23,340 nt of DNA from DASSFZ01 sp036514635 (GTDB lineage Bacteria; Chloroflexota; Anaerolineae; Fen-1058). The stretch covers positions 1 through 23,340 of the forward strand of contig DATBWU010000151.1 of assembly GCA_036514635.1 (NCBI GenBank), given 5' to 3'. Positions 8,576-15,996 of this stretch are shown here, piece after piece. The stretch's first letter is position 1. Each line of letters opens with the position of its first letter. Under the pieces are notes generated by a model. The model was not told the origin of the DNA. It searched no databases and saw nothing but the letters and a program-made list of their open reading frames with translations. A program made the translations under genes and the position numbers.

Positions 8576-8950
8576 ATGAACGAAATTCTGGGACAATGCC
8601 CGGTCTGCGGCGAATCGCTTGAGGTGACGCGCCTGCACTGCCGGGCCTGCGACACGACCATCGAGGGCCATTTCTACCCCGGCCGGTTCAGCCAGTTGAC
8701 GCCAGACCAACTTGCCTTCGTCGAAGTCTTTCTCAAGAGAGAGGGCAAAATCAACAAAGTGGGTGAAGAACTCGGTATCTCCTACCCCACCGTGCGCGGG
8801 CGGCTGCGAGAAGTGATCGCCGCGCTGGGTTACACGGTCGAAGAAGAAGAGGCGAGCGCCAGCGACGAAGAGCGCCGCCAGCTGCTCGAAGACCTGGCGG
8901 CGGGCAAATTGAAGACCGATGATGTGATCAAGCGTTTAGGCACTACTTGA
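8576..8950 (+). CDS. DUF2089 protein: zinc ribbon + HTH + SHOCT-like tail (putative regulator)
   Basis: This 124-residue protein has the layout of PF09862. The zinc-binding CPVC (Cys8, Cys11) and CRAC (Cys22, Cys25) are followed by FYPGRFSQLTPDQLAFVEVF and then a helix-turn-helix (about 57-85) containing VGEELGISYPTVRGRLREVI. An acidic linker leads to a C-terminal helical hairpin EERRQLLEDLAAGKLKTDDV (about 98-117). The last motif is shared with four other products in this window. A DNA-binding regulatory role follows from the HTH and zinc ribbon; no target is proven. ATG 8576 is preferred to TTG 8570 because AGGTG lies 7 bp upstream. It heads a tight operon (17 bp, then 12 bp, then 0 bp between genes) under a consensus promoter. 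The CTGAAT repeats suggest autoregulation, which is inference. Confidence 0.9.
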   Translation: MNEILGQCPVCGESLEVTRLHCRACDTTIEGHFYPGRFSQLTPDQLAFVEVFLKREGKINKVGEELGISYPTVRGRLREVIAALGYTVEEEEASASDEERRQLLEDLAAGKLKTDDVIKRLGTT

Positions 8951-8967
8951 TTCTCCAGGAGGACTCC

Positions 8968-9327
8968 ATGACCACTGAACCCGATCGCGCGCAAGTGTTG
9001 AAGATGATCGAAGGTGGGCAGATCACTGCCGACGATGGCCTCCGCCTGCTGAACGCGACGAGCAAGCCGGGTCGCCCTGCCGATTGGTCGAATCGCTGGC
9101 TGCGGTTACGCATCACCGACCTATCGACCCAGCGTGCCAAAGTCAGCCTCAGTCTGCCGATGACCTGGGTCGCGCTGGGGCTGAAGATCGGCTCGCATTA
9201 CCACCCCGACCTGGCCCAGATCGACGTGAACGAAATCATGGCCGAAATCGAGCACGGCAGCGAAGGCCGCATCGCCGAAGTCGAAAACCTGGAAGAAGAC
9301 GAACGCATTGAAATCTATGTAGACTGA
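8968..9327 (+). CDS. Small SHOCT-like domain protein with beta-rich C-terminal domain (119 aa)
   Basis: Soluble, with no signal peptide or membrane segment. The N-terminus (about 7-30) is the helical hairpin RAQVLKMIEGGQITADDGLR, the SHOCT-like motif seen at the start of Bacillus YvlB-type proteins. The rest (about 42-119) is an alpha/beta domain beginning WLRLRITDL, with KVSLSLPMTWVALGLKIGS and an acidic ERIEIYVD end. The same domain occurs in the 124-aa protein at 13996 and, membrane-anchored, in the 191-aa protein at 13332, so the window has three paralogues. The strong ribosome site CCAGGAGG precedes ATG 8968. Position between a DUF2089 regulator and a DUF4097 protein implies a shared envelope-related regulatory task. 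The biochemical activity is unknown. Confidence 0.85.
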   Translation: MTTEPDRAQVLKMIEGGQITADDGLRLLNATSKPGRPADWSNRWLRLRITDLSTQRAKVSLSLPMTWVALGLKIGSHYHPDLAQIDVNEIMAEIEHGSEGRIAEVENLEEDERIEIYVD

Positions 9328-9339
9328 CCGAGGTCAACG

Positions 9340-10581
9340 ATGAGCGAGCAAACTTACACGACTTCTTCGACGCCGCACCTCACGATCGATGCGTGCGGCG
9401 GCGATCTGACGATTGAGGGAACGTCCGAGTCCGAAGTCACTTTTGACTTTGAACAGGCCGGCAGCCAGATTCAGCGCGAGGGCGAGACGTTCCGCGCCAC
9501 CTTCGGCAGCGATGCCCGGATCACCTGCCCGGCCAATAGCAGCATCACGATCAAGCGCATCGGCGGCGACTTCAGCGCCAGCGACCTGAGCGGGACGCTC
9601 GCGGTCGAATCGGTGGGCGCCGATGTGTCGCTGCGCGGCGCGGGCGTCGTCACACTCCAATCAGTCGGAGCGGACGTGTCGGCGCGCGACCTGACCGGCG
9701 ATCTGCGGATCGGGTCGGTCGGCGGTGATCTGGAGGTGCGCCGCATCGACGGCCAGTTGATCGTCGAGAACGTCGGCGGCGATCTGGGGGCGCGTGCGCT
9801 CAACGGCGGGGCCGACATCAAGGCCGTGGGCGGCGACGCATCGATCGAAACCGACATCGCAGCGGGCAAGACGTACCGCATCAAGGCCGGCGGAGACCTG
9901 ACCCTGCGTCTGCCCACGGAGAGCAGCGCATGCTTTACGCTGGCCGCGGGCGGCGAGATCGAGAGCCGCGTGATGTTCAGCGAATGGAGCGGCGACCCAC
10001 ACGCCGGCAAGGGCACGCTGGGCAGCGGCGAGGCGCAGGTCGAACTGTCGGCGGGCGGAGACCTGACGCTGCTGCCCCAACGGGGCGAAATCGAGTTCGA
10101 GTTCAACCTGGGCGCCATCGGCACCCAAATCGATGCCAAGATGGAATTGTTCGAGCACGAGATGGAAGCGAAGTTGAGCGAGTTGAGCGCGCAGATCACG
10201 CGGGTGGCTGCGCAGGGCACGCGTCAGCTCGACGAGCGGCTGCGCCACATCGACATTGAAGGGATCAGCCGCCGCGCCGAGCGCGCCGCCGAGCGAGTGC
10301 GACAGCGCGCACGGGAAGCCGCCGAACGGGCACGCGCCCAGGCCGAGCGTGCCGCCGAGCGCGCGCGCCGCCGCGCCGAGCGTGCCCGCAAGCACGGCCA
10401 CGGTCACGGCGTCCGATTCAACGTCGATCTCACGTCGCCGGGGTCGTCGAGCAAGCCGGGTCGCGCTACGCCGGCTGCCGGCGCAACTGACGAAGAGCGC
10501 CGGGTGATACTGCGCATGTTGGAAGAGAAGAAGATCACGGCTGAAGAAGCCAGCCGGCTGCTGCAAGCGCTGGAGGGTTAA
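9340..10581 (+). CDS. DUF4097 beta-repeat protein with Arg/Ala-rich coiled coil and SHOCT-like tail
   Basis: The 413-residue product has three parts. Residues about 1-245 are DUF4097-type beta repeats: a ~20-residue unit built on VxSVGADVSxR / VGGDLxxR recurs from about 75 to 180 and should stack as a right-handed beta-solenoid. Residues about 265-350 are an extremely Arg/Ala/Glu-rich helix (RRAERAAERVRQ... pattern) ending in KHGHGHG. The last 29 residues are the SHOCT-like hairpin EERRVILRMLEEKKITAEEA. Bacillus YvlB and enterococcal LiaX carry this hairpin at the N-terminus next to DUF4097; here it is C-terminal. No signal peptide is seen, so it is probably cytoplasmic or membrane-associated. 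GAGGT lies just upstream of the ATG. The next gene starts immediately after the stop (TAAGTG). Confidence 0.9.
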   Translation: MSEQTYTTSSTPHLTIDACGGDLTIEGTSESEVTFDFEQAGSQIQREGETFRATFGSDARITCPANSSITIKRIGGDFSASDLSGTLAVESVGADVSLRGAGVVTLQSVGADVSARDLTGDLRIGSVGGDLEVRRIDGQLIVENVGGDLGARALNGGADIKAVGGDASIETDIAAGKTYRIKAGGDLTLRLPTESSACFTLAAGGEIESRVMFSEWSGDPHAGKGTLGSGEAQVELSAGGDLTLLPQRGEIEFEFNLGAIGTQIDAKMELFEHEMEAKLSELSAQITRVAAQGTRQLDERLRHIDIEGISRRAERAAERVRQRAREAAERARAQAERAAERARRRAERARKHGHGHGVRFNVDLTSPGSSSKPGRATPAAGATDEERRVILRMLEEKKITAEEASRLLQALEG

Positions 10582-11574
10582 GTGGTTGCCAGTGCCGCGC
10601 GACGCCGCGAGCCGTTCTCCGGGGTCCGCCCACTCGACTTGATCCGCGATCTCAGGGCGGTGGCCGATCTCATCGCCGAAGCTTTCCGCGACGACATGGA
10701 CCCGGCCGGCGAGCGCGCCGTGCGCGAGATGCGCCTGGCCGGGCGCTGGGCCTTTCTGTTCGGCTGGCTGGATCGCCTGTCGCCGCCGGGCGAGGGCATC
10801 GCGCCGGGCTTCGTATGGATCGAGGACGATCGCCTCGTGGGCAACGCCTCGGTGCGGCGCATCGGTTCGTTGGGGCGCGGCTGGATGATCGGCAACGTGG
10901 CTGTGAAGCCGGAGTGGCGGCGGCGCGGCATCGCCCGGTCGCTCATGGAGGCCGCACTCAACCTGGCCCGCAGTCAGTATGGTGAATGGATTGCGCTACA
11001 GGTTCGATCGGACAGCCTCGCCGCGAAGAGTTTGTACGAGTCGATGGGTTTCCAGGCGACGGGCGAATCGGTTCAATATCGGCGGACGCGATTCATCGAC
11101 GTGGCCCCATCTGAGCTGCCGGCCGAAGGGCAACTGCGGCGCGGCACGGCGTTCGACATGCAGAGCATTTTTTCAGTGGCGCAGGTCGCGCTTCCCCAGG
11201 GCCTGCGTTGGGCCGAACCGCTGCGCCGCGACGACTTCTGGCTTGGCCTCGATCGTCGCCTGAGCAACTGGCTGACCGGACGGCGCGAGGCGTGGTGGGT
11301 CGTCGAATCGAGCTTCGGCCTCGTCAGCGCGGTGCACCTGGAGGTGCCTCGCCCGCCGGACGATGGCCGCTTGAGAATGTGGGTCGCGCCGCCGCAGCAA
11401 GGCCGTTGCGAAGATCGACTACTGCGTGCCGCGCTGGCCTCGGTGGGCGACGCGGCGCGGCGGCCGATCGGCGCGATGGTTCCTGCCGGGCAGAGCGCCG
11501 CGCGCGCCGCGCTGGAGGCAGCCGGCTTTGAAGTGCGCCGCACGCTCACGCACATGCGACTTGATCTGCGCTGA
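10582..11574 (+). CDS. Double-domain GNAT acetyltransferase
   Basis: The 330-residue protein carries two GNAT-like halves. The first (about 15-170) is complete: FVWIEDDRLVGNASVRRIG, then motif A IGNVAVKPEWRRRGIARSLM (104-122) with the RRRGIA acetyl-CoA loop, then SLYESMGFQATGE. The second (about 180-330) ends AARAALEAAGFEVRRTLTHM, a GNAT motif B ending, but its middle has no clear CoA loop, so it is probably a non-catalytic or substrate-binding half, as in mycothiol-synthase-like tandem GNATs. Start is GTG 10582, read from TAAGTG where the DUF4097 stop and this start abut; GGAGGG lies 3-4 bp upstream inside the previous gene. Translational coupling ties it firmly to the DUF4097 operon. The substrate is unknown. 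Confidence 0.88.
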   Translation: MVASAARRREPFSGVRPLDLIRDLRAVADLIAEAFRDDMDPAGERAVREMRLAGRWAFLFGWLDRLSPPGEGIAPGFVWIEDDRLVGNASVRRIGSLGRGWMIGNVAVKPEWRRRGIARSLMEAALNLARSQYGEWIALQVRSDSLAAKSLYESMGFQATGESVQYRRTRFIDVAPSELPAEGQLRRGTAFDMQSIFSVAQVALPQGLRWAEPLRRDDFWLGLDRRLSNWLTGRREAWWVVESSFGLVSAVHLEVPRPPDDGRLRMWVAPPQQGRCEDRLLRAALASVGDAARRPIGAMVPAGQSAARAALEAAGFEVRRTLTHMRLDLR

Positions 11575-11581
11575 GTCCTTT

Positions 11582-11830
11582 GTCCTGAACATGAACTTTT
11601 GCAAATTGCCGGAGCGCAGCCTTCAGGCTGCTATACTGCGCGCGGTCACAAGTTGCGCTTTTTGTTGCTGAAAGCCCGCGTCCACGCGGGCGTCTATCCT
11701 GATCGACCGCGAGGACGCGGTCGGTGAGCAAAACCGCAGATTGTTCCCGCGTCGAGTATATATGTGGTAGTGTTGCAGGCTGAAGCCTGCACTTCATACG
11801 CCAAATGTAGCTTTTGCAAAAGTCCGGTTC
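11582..11830. repeat. Intergenic cluster of five short palindromes
   Basis: The 310-bp gap between the GNAT and MFS genes is filled by perfect or near-perfect short palindromes: GCAGCCTTCAGGCTGC (11616), GCCCGCGTCCACGCGGGC (11674), GACCGCGAGGACGCGGTC (11705), GCAGGCTGAAGCCTGC (11775) and CTTTTGCAAAAG (11811). The edges share CTGAACATGA (11590 and 11830) and TTTTGCAAA (11597 and 11812). No coding sequence or clear promoter is visible inside it. Confidence 0.75.
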
Positions 11831-11884
11831 TGAACATGAGCGAAAGGGCCAAGCACCAAATGGCACTTATCTCTGAGCGGACGA

Positions 11885-13297
11885 ATGAACTGCCTCGCGG
11901 CAAGGCCGCGGGATATGAGACCCGGCACTGAATCCATGCGCACGATGCGGCTCGGCGGGATGCGCGGCTTCACCATCGTCTGGATCGGGCAACTCGTATC
12001 GTTGCTGGGAAGCGCGATGACGGGCTTCGCGCTGCCAATCTGGGCTTACGAGAAATATCAGTCTGTGACGGCGCTGACGACGGCGCAGTTCTTCTTCATC
12101 ACGCCGATGCTGATCGTCAGCCCGCTCGCAGGCGCGCTGGTCGATCGCTCCAACCGCAAGTTCATGATGATGATCAGCGATCTGGCAGCCGGCTTATCCA
12201 CCATTGGCGTCTTCCTGCTGGCATCGGCGAATCGGCTAGAGATCTGGCATCTGTACATCGCCAACGCCATCAATGGCACGTTTCAAGCCTTTCAGTGGCC
12301 GGCCTACTCGGCGACGATCTCGACGATGCTGCCCAAGGAGCAGTATGGCCGCGCCAACGGCATGATGGGATTGGCCGAGACCGCGCCGGCCGTCATCGCG
12401 CCGATGTTGGCCGCCGGGCTGTTGACGTACATCGGCTTGAGCGGAGTCTTGCTGATCGACATCGTCACTTTCGTGTTCGCGATCGGCGCGCTGCTGATCG
12501 TGTTTGTGCCGCAGCCACCAGAGACCGAAGTGGGCCGCCAGAGCCGGGGCAGCATCTGGAAAGAATCGGCGTACGGGTTTCGCTATATCGTGCAACGGCC
12601 AAGCCTGCTGGGGCTTCAGACGGTATTTCTGTTCGGCAACTTGTTTGCCACGATAGCCTTCGCGGCCGCCGTGCCGATGATTCTCAGCCGCACCGGCAGC
12701 AACAAAGACGTCCTCGCCACCGCTCTGGCGATTGGCGCGATCGGCGGCGTGGTCGGCGGCATCGTGATGAGCGCCTGGGGCGGCCCCAAGCGGCGCGTAC
12801 ACGGCGTGCTGGCCGGCTGGATTGCGGTCAGCCTGGTGAGTCAGGCGCTGGCTGGACTGGGGCAGAGTTTGCCGGTGTGGGCCGCCGCATTCTTCTTCGG
12901 CTCTTTCTTCGTGCCCATCATCAACGGATCGAATCAAGCCATCTGGCAGGCGAAAGTCGCGCCGGATGTGCAGGGGCGCGTGTTCGCCACGCGGCGGCTG
13001 ATCGCGTGGTTCGTCACACCGCTGGCGACGGCGATCGCTGGGCCGCTGGCCGATGTCGTGTTCGGGCCGGCGATGCAGCCAGGCGGCAGCCTCGCGCCAG
13101 TCTTCGGCGGGTTGGTCGGCACCGGGCCGGGCGCGGGGATCGGGTTGATGTTCGTCTTCACTGGCCTGATGGCGATGTGCGTGGGATTGGGCGGCTATCT
13201 GGTCCCGGCAATTCGCAACGCCGAAGACATCCTGCCCGATCACGATGCCCAGCCCGCACCCGCGACGGTGGAAGCGATGGCGGTTGAAGCAACGTAG
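11885..13297 (+). CDS. MFS transporter, macrolide-efflux-like (DHA3 type)
   Basis: A 12-TM major facilitator in the MFS_3/MefA-like group, predicted to be a proton-driven drug or metabolite exporter in the cytoplasmic membrane. It begins the fold with FTIVWIGQLVSLLGSAMTGF (TM1). The family loop motif LAGALVDRSNRKFMM between TM2 and TM3 is the usual GxxxDRxxRR-like signature, and FQWPAYSATISTMLP and GVLLIDIVTFVFAIGALL follow. In the second half, APDVQGRVFATRRLIAWFVT is typical of this subgroup. The substrate cannot be read from sequence. Start is uncertain among ATG 11885, 11915 and 11936; comparison with the family's usual short N-terminus favours the last two, none with a strong ribosome site. 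The C-terminal 25 residues are Ala/Pro-rich and cytoplasmic. It is followed 34 bp later by a SHOCT-like gene. Confidence 0.9.
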   Translation: MNCLAARPRDMRPGTESMRTMRLGGMRGFTIVWIGQLVSLLGSAMTGFALPIWAYEKYQSVTALTTAQFFFITPMLIVSPLAGALVDRSNRKFMMMISDLAAGLSTIGVFLLASANRLEIWHLYIANAINGTFQAFQWPAYSATISTMLPKEQYGRANGMMGLAETAPAVIAPMLAAGLLTYIGLSGVLLIDIVTFVFAIGALLIVFVPQPPETEVGRQSRGSIWKESAYGFRYIVQRPSLLGLQTVFLFGNLFATIAFAAAVPMILSRTGSNKDVLATALAIGAIGGVVGGIVMSAWGGPKRRVHGVLAGWIAVSLVSQALAGLGQSLPVWAAAFFFGSFFVPIINGSNQAIWQAKVAPDVQGRVFATRRLIAWFVTPLATAIAGPLADVVFGPAMQPGGSLAPVFGGLVGTGPGAGIGLMFVFTGLMAMCVGLGGYLVPAIRNAEDILPDHDAQPAPATVEAMAVEAT

Positions 13298-13331
13298 TGC
13301 GTCAACGGATACTACAACAAGGACTCAAACC

Positions 13332-13907
13332 ATGTCTGAGGAACACGCCAAGATATTGCAGATGGTCGCCGATAAGAAGATCAGCGCCGATGAGGCGGCG
13401 CATTTGCTGGCCGCGCTGCCGATCGACGATGAACCCGAAACGCGCGCTGAGCCATCCCCGCCGCTCGAAATGCCGACCGTCGGGAACCTGTGGCTGATCC
13501 CGATGTACCTCGGCCTGGTGCTGTTCGTGTGCGGCGCGCTGGCGGTGTTTCCACTGTACAGCCCGGGCGGCGGATCGTGGTTGCTGGCCGTGTGCGGTTG
13601 GCCGATCTTTCTCCTCGGCCTGCTGACGATGATCGCGGCGTATGTGTCGCGCCGGAGCCGCTGGATTCACGTCCGCGTCACGAACATCCACGGGCCGATG
13701 CGAAGCGTCCGGTTCAGTTTTCCGCTGCCGCTGCGGCTGACGGCATGGGTGTTGAGGATCGTCGCGCGCTGCGTGCCCAGGTTCAAGGACACCGGCATCG
13801 ACGAGACGATCGTCGAGCTGAACGAAAGCCTGACCGGCGACCAGCCGTTGCTCGTCGATGTGCAGGAAGGCGAGGATGGTGAACGGGTGCAGGTGTACAT
13901 TGGATAG
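13332..13907 (+). CDS. Membrane-anchored SHOCT-like protein (191 aa)
   Basis: The N-terminal hairpin EEHAKILQMVADKKISADEA (3-22) is the motif shared with the genes at 8576, 8968, 9340 and 13996. A proline-rich stretch follows, then two TM segments (about 54-75 and 80-103) joined by PLYSPGGGSWL. The C-terminal domain starts WIHVRVTNI and ends ERVQVYIG, matching the soluble paralogues (WLRVRVTDL...ERVEIFIE). Both soluble parts should therefore face the cytoplasm. This suggests the C-terminal domain works at the membrane in this form and free in the other two. ATG 13332 has AAGGA 9 bp upstream; a longer open frame upstream only overlaps the MFS end. Function unknown. Confidence 0.83.
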   Translation: MSEEHAKILQMVADKKISADEAAHLLAALPIDDEPETRAEPSPPLEMPTVGNLWLIPMYLGLVLFVCGALAVFPLYSPGGGSWLLAVCGWPIFLLGLLTMIAAYVSRRSRWIHVRVTNIHGPMRSVRFSFPLPLRLTAWVLRIVARCVPRFKDTGIDETIVELNESLTGDQPLLVDVQEGEDGERVQVYIG

Positions 13908-13940
13908 TTGGCCGAGCGATAATCGGCTAATAATCGTTTT

Positions 13941-13983
13941 GCGTGTTGCGTGTCCGGCACGTAGTGCGCAGCACGCAACACGC
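13941..13983 (+). repeat. Hairpin GCGTGTTGCGTG...CACGCAACACGC before the next gene's ribosome site
   Basis: Perfect 12-bp arms at 13941-13952 and 13972-13983 flank a 19-nt loop. The right arm ends about 3 bp before the GAGGTGA ribosome site of the gene at 13996, so in mRNA the hairpin sits directly upstream of the start. It resembles the ACGTGCTACGTATTGCGTG run at 14830. Confidence 0.75.
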
Positions 13984-13995
13984 ATGAGGTGAACG

Positions 13996-14370
13996 ATGAC
14001 GACAACCGAAGAACGCATGCAAATTCTGAAGATGATCGAGGAACGCAAGATCACCGCGGAGGAAGGCGCGAAGTTGCTGCAGGCCTTGAGCGCCAAGAGC
14101 GAGAAGCGCAAGACCGCGCCGATCGACAACGAGCCGCGCTGGCTGCGCGTGCGCGTGACTGATCTGGACACGGGCCGGAACAAGGTCAACGTGAATATCC
14201 CGATGGGGCTGGTGACTGTCGGCCTGAAGATGGGCGCGCGCTTCGCGCCGAACGTCGAGGGCCTGAACTACGAAGAGATCAAGGAAGCGATCAAATCCGG
14301 CGCGCAGGGCAAGATTATCGACGTGGTGGACGAAGAAGACGGCGAGCGCGTCGAAATCTTCATCGAGTAG
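13996..14370 (+). CDS. Small SHOCT-like domain protein, paralogue of the 8968 gene (124 aa)
   Basis: A soluble protein with the clearest form of the shared motif, EERMQILKMIEERKITAEEG (5-24), then a basic linker (KSEKRKT) and the WLRVRVTDLDTGRNKVNVNI domain with VGLKMGARFAPNVE, IDVVDEEDGERVEIFIE at the end. It aligns along its whole length with the 119-residue product at 8968 (WLRLRITDL, VALGLKIGS, IEIYVD), so the two are duplicates separated by about 5 kb. GAGGTGA lies 4-5 bp before ATG 13996. A strong hairpin immediately upstream may modulate translation (inference). Function is unknown; context links it to envelope stress. Confidence 0.87.
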   Translation: MTTTEERMQILKMIEERKITAEEGAKLLQALSAKSEKRKTAPIDNEPRWLRVRVTDLDTGRNKVNVNIPMGLVTVGLKMGARFAPNVEGLNYEEIKEAIKSGAQGKIIDVVDEEDGERVEIFIE

Positions 14371-14455
14371 AGATACGCGCATAATCCGCCTAAAGTCCGT
14401 CGCATTGCTGGGGCAGTTCGGGTAGACTCAGCCCATCACACCGGGGAGGGAATCG

Positions 14456-14824
14456 ATGAATCGCTCATTCGGATATCGTTGGCTGATCGGCGGGCTGGGG
14501 CTGCTCATCGCCGACGCGCTCGTGCCGGGCATTCATTACGACGGCAGCGCGATCGAGTTCATCATCCTGGCGTTGCTCTTCGGGTTGGCCAATGCGCTGC
14601 TCAAGCCGCTGTTGAGTCTGCTGACCTGCCCGCTGGTGCTGCTGACGCTGGGCTTGTTCATGCTCGTGATCAACGCGCTGATGCTGGGCATCACCAGCTC
14701 GCTGGGCCAGGCGATCGGCATTCGCTTTTACGTCGAGAGTTTCGGCGCGGCCTTTTGGGGTGGCGTCGTGATCAGCATCGTGGGTTTGTTGGCAACGATA
14801 TTCATCCGGGACAGCCGGCGGTAA
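14456..14824 (+). CDS. PF04020 'phage holin' family 4-TM protein (YvlD-like)
   Basis: This 122-residue integral membrane protein has four hydrophobic segments (about 6-22, 33-55, 57-80, 98-117). The core NALLKPLLSLLTCPLVLLTL followed by GLFMLVINALML is the signature of PF04020, the family of Bacillus YvlD. Despite the family name it is chromosomal and there are no phage genes nearby. YvlD in Bacillus is encoded with YvlB (SHOCT-like + DUF4097) and YvlC (PspC-type), which is the same partner set that occurs spread over this window. GGGGAGGG precedes ATG 14456 by about 6 bp. A role in membrane integrity is suggested by this context, not shown. Confidence 0.88.
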   Translation: MNRSFGYRWLIGGLGLLIADALVPGIHYDGSAIEFIILALLFGLANALLKPLLSLLTCPLVLLTLGLFMLVINALMLGITSSLGQAIGIRFYVESFGAAFWGGVVISIVGLLATIFIRDSRR

Positions 14825-14883
14825 CGTGAAACGTGCTACGTATTGCGTGTAGTCTTTGCGTTCGCCTGCCCCCTGCAAGGGGG
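14822..14883 (+). repeat. Intergenic repeat remnant plus CCCCC-TGCAA-GGGGG hairpin
   Basis: After the YvlD-like stop the sequence reads ACGTGAAACGTGCTACGTAT then TGCGTGTAG, a low-complexity relative of the 13941 hairpin. A 5-bp G/C hairpin follows at 14869-14883. It lies in the leader of the ABC ATPase gene. Confidence 0.5.
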
Positions 14884-14924
14884 TTGCGCTCTTCGCGCTG
14901 AGATATGCTGAATGGGAGGCTTGT

Positions 14925-15929
14925 ATGTTAGGCCAGGTACGGGTGGAGAATCTCACTAAGGTTTATCACACACGTCAACGCAAGGGGCTGTTCAAGTCCA
15001 CCGAGAAGGCCGTCGAGGCGCTGAAAGGCGTGTCGCTGGAAATTCGCCCGGGCGAGGTGTTCGGCCTGCTCGGCCCGAACGGCGCGGGCAAGACGACGCT
15101 GATCAAGTGCCTGACGACGCTGCTGCTGCCGACCAGCGGCGCAGCCTGGGTGAACGGCTTCCATTTGATTCACGACGCCAATGCCATTCGCGCCAGCGTC
15201 GGCTGCATGTTGATGGGTGATCGCGGCCTGTATTGGAAACTCACGGGGCGCGAGAATCTGATCTTCTTCGGCGCGCTGTACCACCTCAGCCCGACCGAGC
15301 GCCGCCGCCGCGCAAATGAGATTATCGATCGGCTGAACCTGGGCGAGATCGCCGATCGCGCCGTCGAGACGTACTCGTCCGGCCAGAAGATGAAACTGGC
15401 CTTCGCCAAGGCACTGATCAACGACGCGCCATTGTTGATCCTGGACGAGCCGACCAACACGCTCGATCTGCCCTCGGCCCGCGAGCTGCGCGCCGTCGTG
15501 CGCGAGTTGAACCGGTTGGGCAAAAGCGTGATCTACACCACGCACATCATGGCCGAGGCCGAAGAGATGTGCGACCGCGTGGCGATCATCGATCGCGGCG
15601 AGGTGCTTGCGCTGGGCACGCCCGACGACTTGAAAGCCTCGTTGGACCGCGAGGAAGTGATCCGGTTTGAAGGCGTCATCTCGTCGCGGGCCGGCCAGGC
15701 GGTGCAGGCGCTGCCCGGCGTCGTCCGTGCGGCGCGATCGGCTGTGAACGGCCACACCCAACTCGCCGTGGTCGTCCACGATCAACGCGCACTGCTGCCG
15801 CGCCTGATCGAGACGCTCACGGCACACAACGCGTTAGTGCAGAAGATCGTCCCCGAAGAAGTCACGCTGGAAGACGTATTCATCGCCCGCACCGGTCGCA
15901 CGCTGGCCGAGGATACGCGGGTGAAGTGA
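14925..15929 (+). CDS. ABC-2 type exporter ATP-binding protein (DrrA/NatA-like)
   Basis: The 334-residue cytoplasmic ATPase drives the two ABC-2 permeases that follow. Walker A GPNGAGKTT is at 50-58, the Q-loop region near 95 reads GCMLMGDRGLYWKLTGREN, the signature is YSSGQ (150-154), Walker B LLILDEPTNTLD is at 170-181, and the switch His is in TTHIMAEAEEM. The C-terminal ~100 residues (DLKASL... VTLEDVFIARTGRTLAED) form the extension typical of DrrA/CcmA-type drug and polysaccharide exporters. ATG 14925 is chosen because GGGAGGC lies 5 bp upstream; the frame opens earlier but through repeat DNA. The substrate is unknown: lipid, drug or peptide are all possible. Confidence 0.93.
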   Translation: MLGQVRVENLTKVYHTRQRKGLFKSTEKAVEALKGVSLEIRPGEVFGLLGPNGAGKTTLIKCLTTLLLPTSGAAWVNGFHLIHDANAIRASVGCMLMGDRGLYWKLTGRENLIFFGALYHLSPTERRRRANEIIDRLNLGEIADRAVETYSSGQKMKLAFAKALINDAPLLILDEPTNTLDLPSARELRAVVRELNRLGKSVIYTTHIMAEAEEMCDRVAIIDRGEVLALGTPDDLKASLDREEVIRFEGVISSRAGQAVQALPGVVRAARSAVNGHTQLAVVVHDQRALLPRLIETLTAHNALVQKIVPEEVTLEDVFIARTGRTLAEDTRVK

Positions 15930-15930
15930 A

Positions 15931-15980
15931 CAGTGACCAGTGATCACTGATCACTGGTCGCTGATCACTGATAACTGATT
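15931..15980 (+). repeat. Palindrome AGTGACCAGTGATCA / TGATCACTGGTCGCT with extra GATCACTGAT copies
   Basis: Starting 2 bp after the ATPase stop, the arms AGTGACCAGTGATCA and TGATCACTGGTCGCT form a near-perfect palindrome, followed by two more direct GATCACTG/GATAACTG units. It separates the ATPase from its permease and lies in their common transcript. Confidence 0.8.
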
Positions 15981-15996
15981 CCCCAACAGGCTGAAC

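Noticed and set aside
12236..13243. 335-codon minus-strand open frame
   Set aside because: Antisense to the MFS transporter; composition is His/Asp/Gln/Arg-rich as in other shadow frames.
14456..14824. Phage holin as evidence of a prophage
   Set aside because: PF04020 proteins are commonly chromosomal (YvlD-like), and no lysin, integrase or structural phage gene is present.
15931..15980. Terminator between the ABC ATPase and its permease
   Set aside because: The palindrome has no T-run, and the genes it separates form one exporter; it belongs to a repeat class seen elsewhere in the window.
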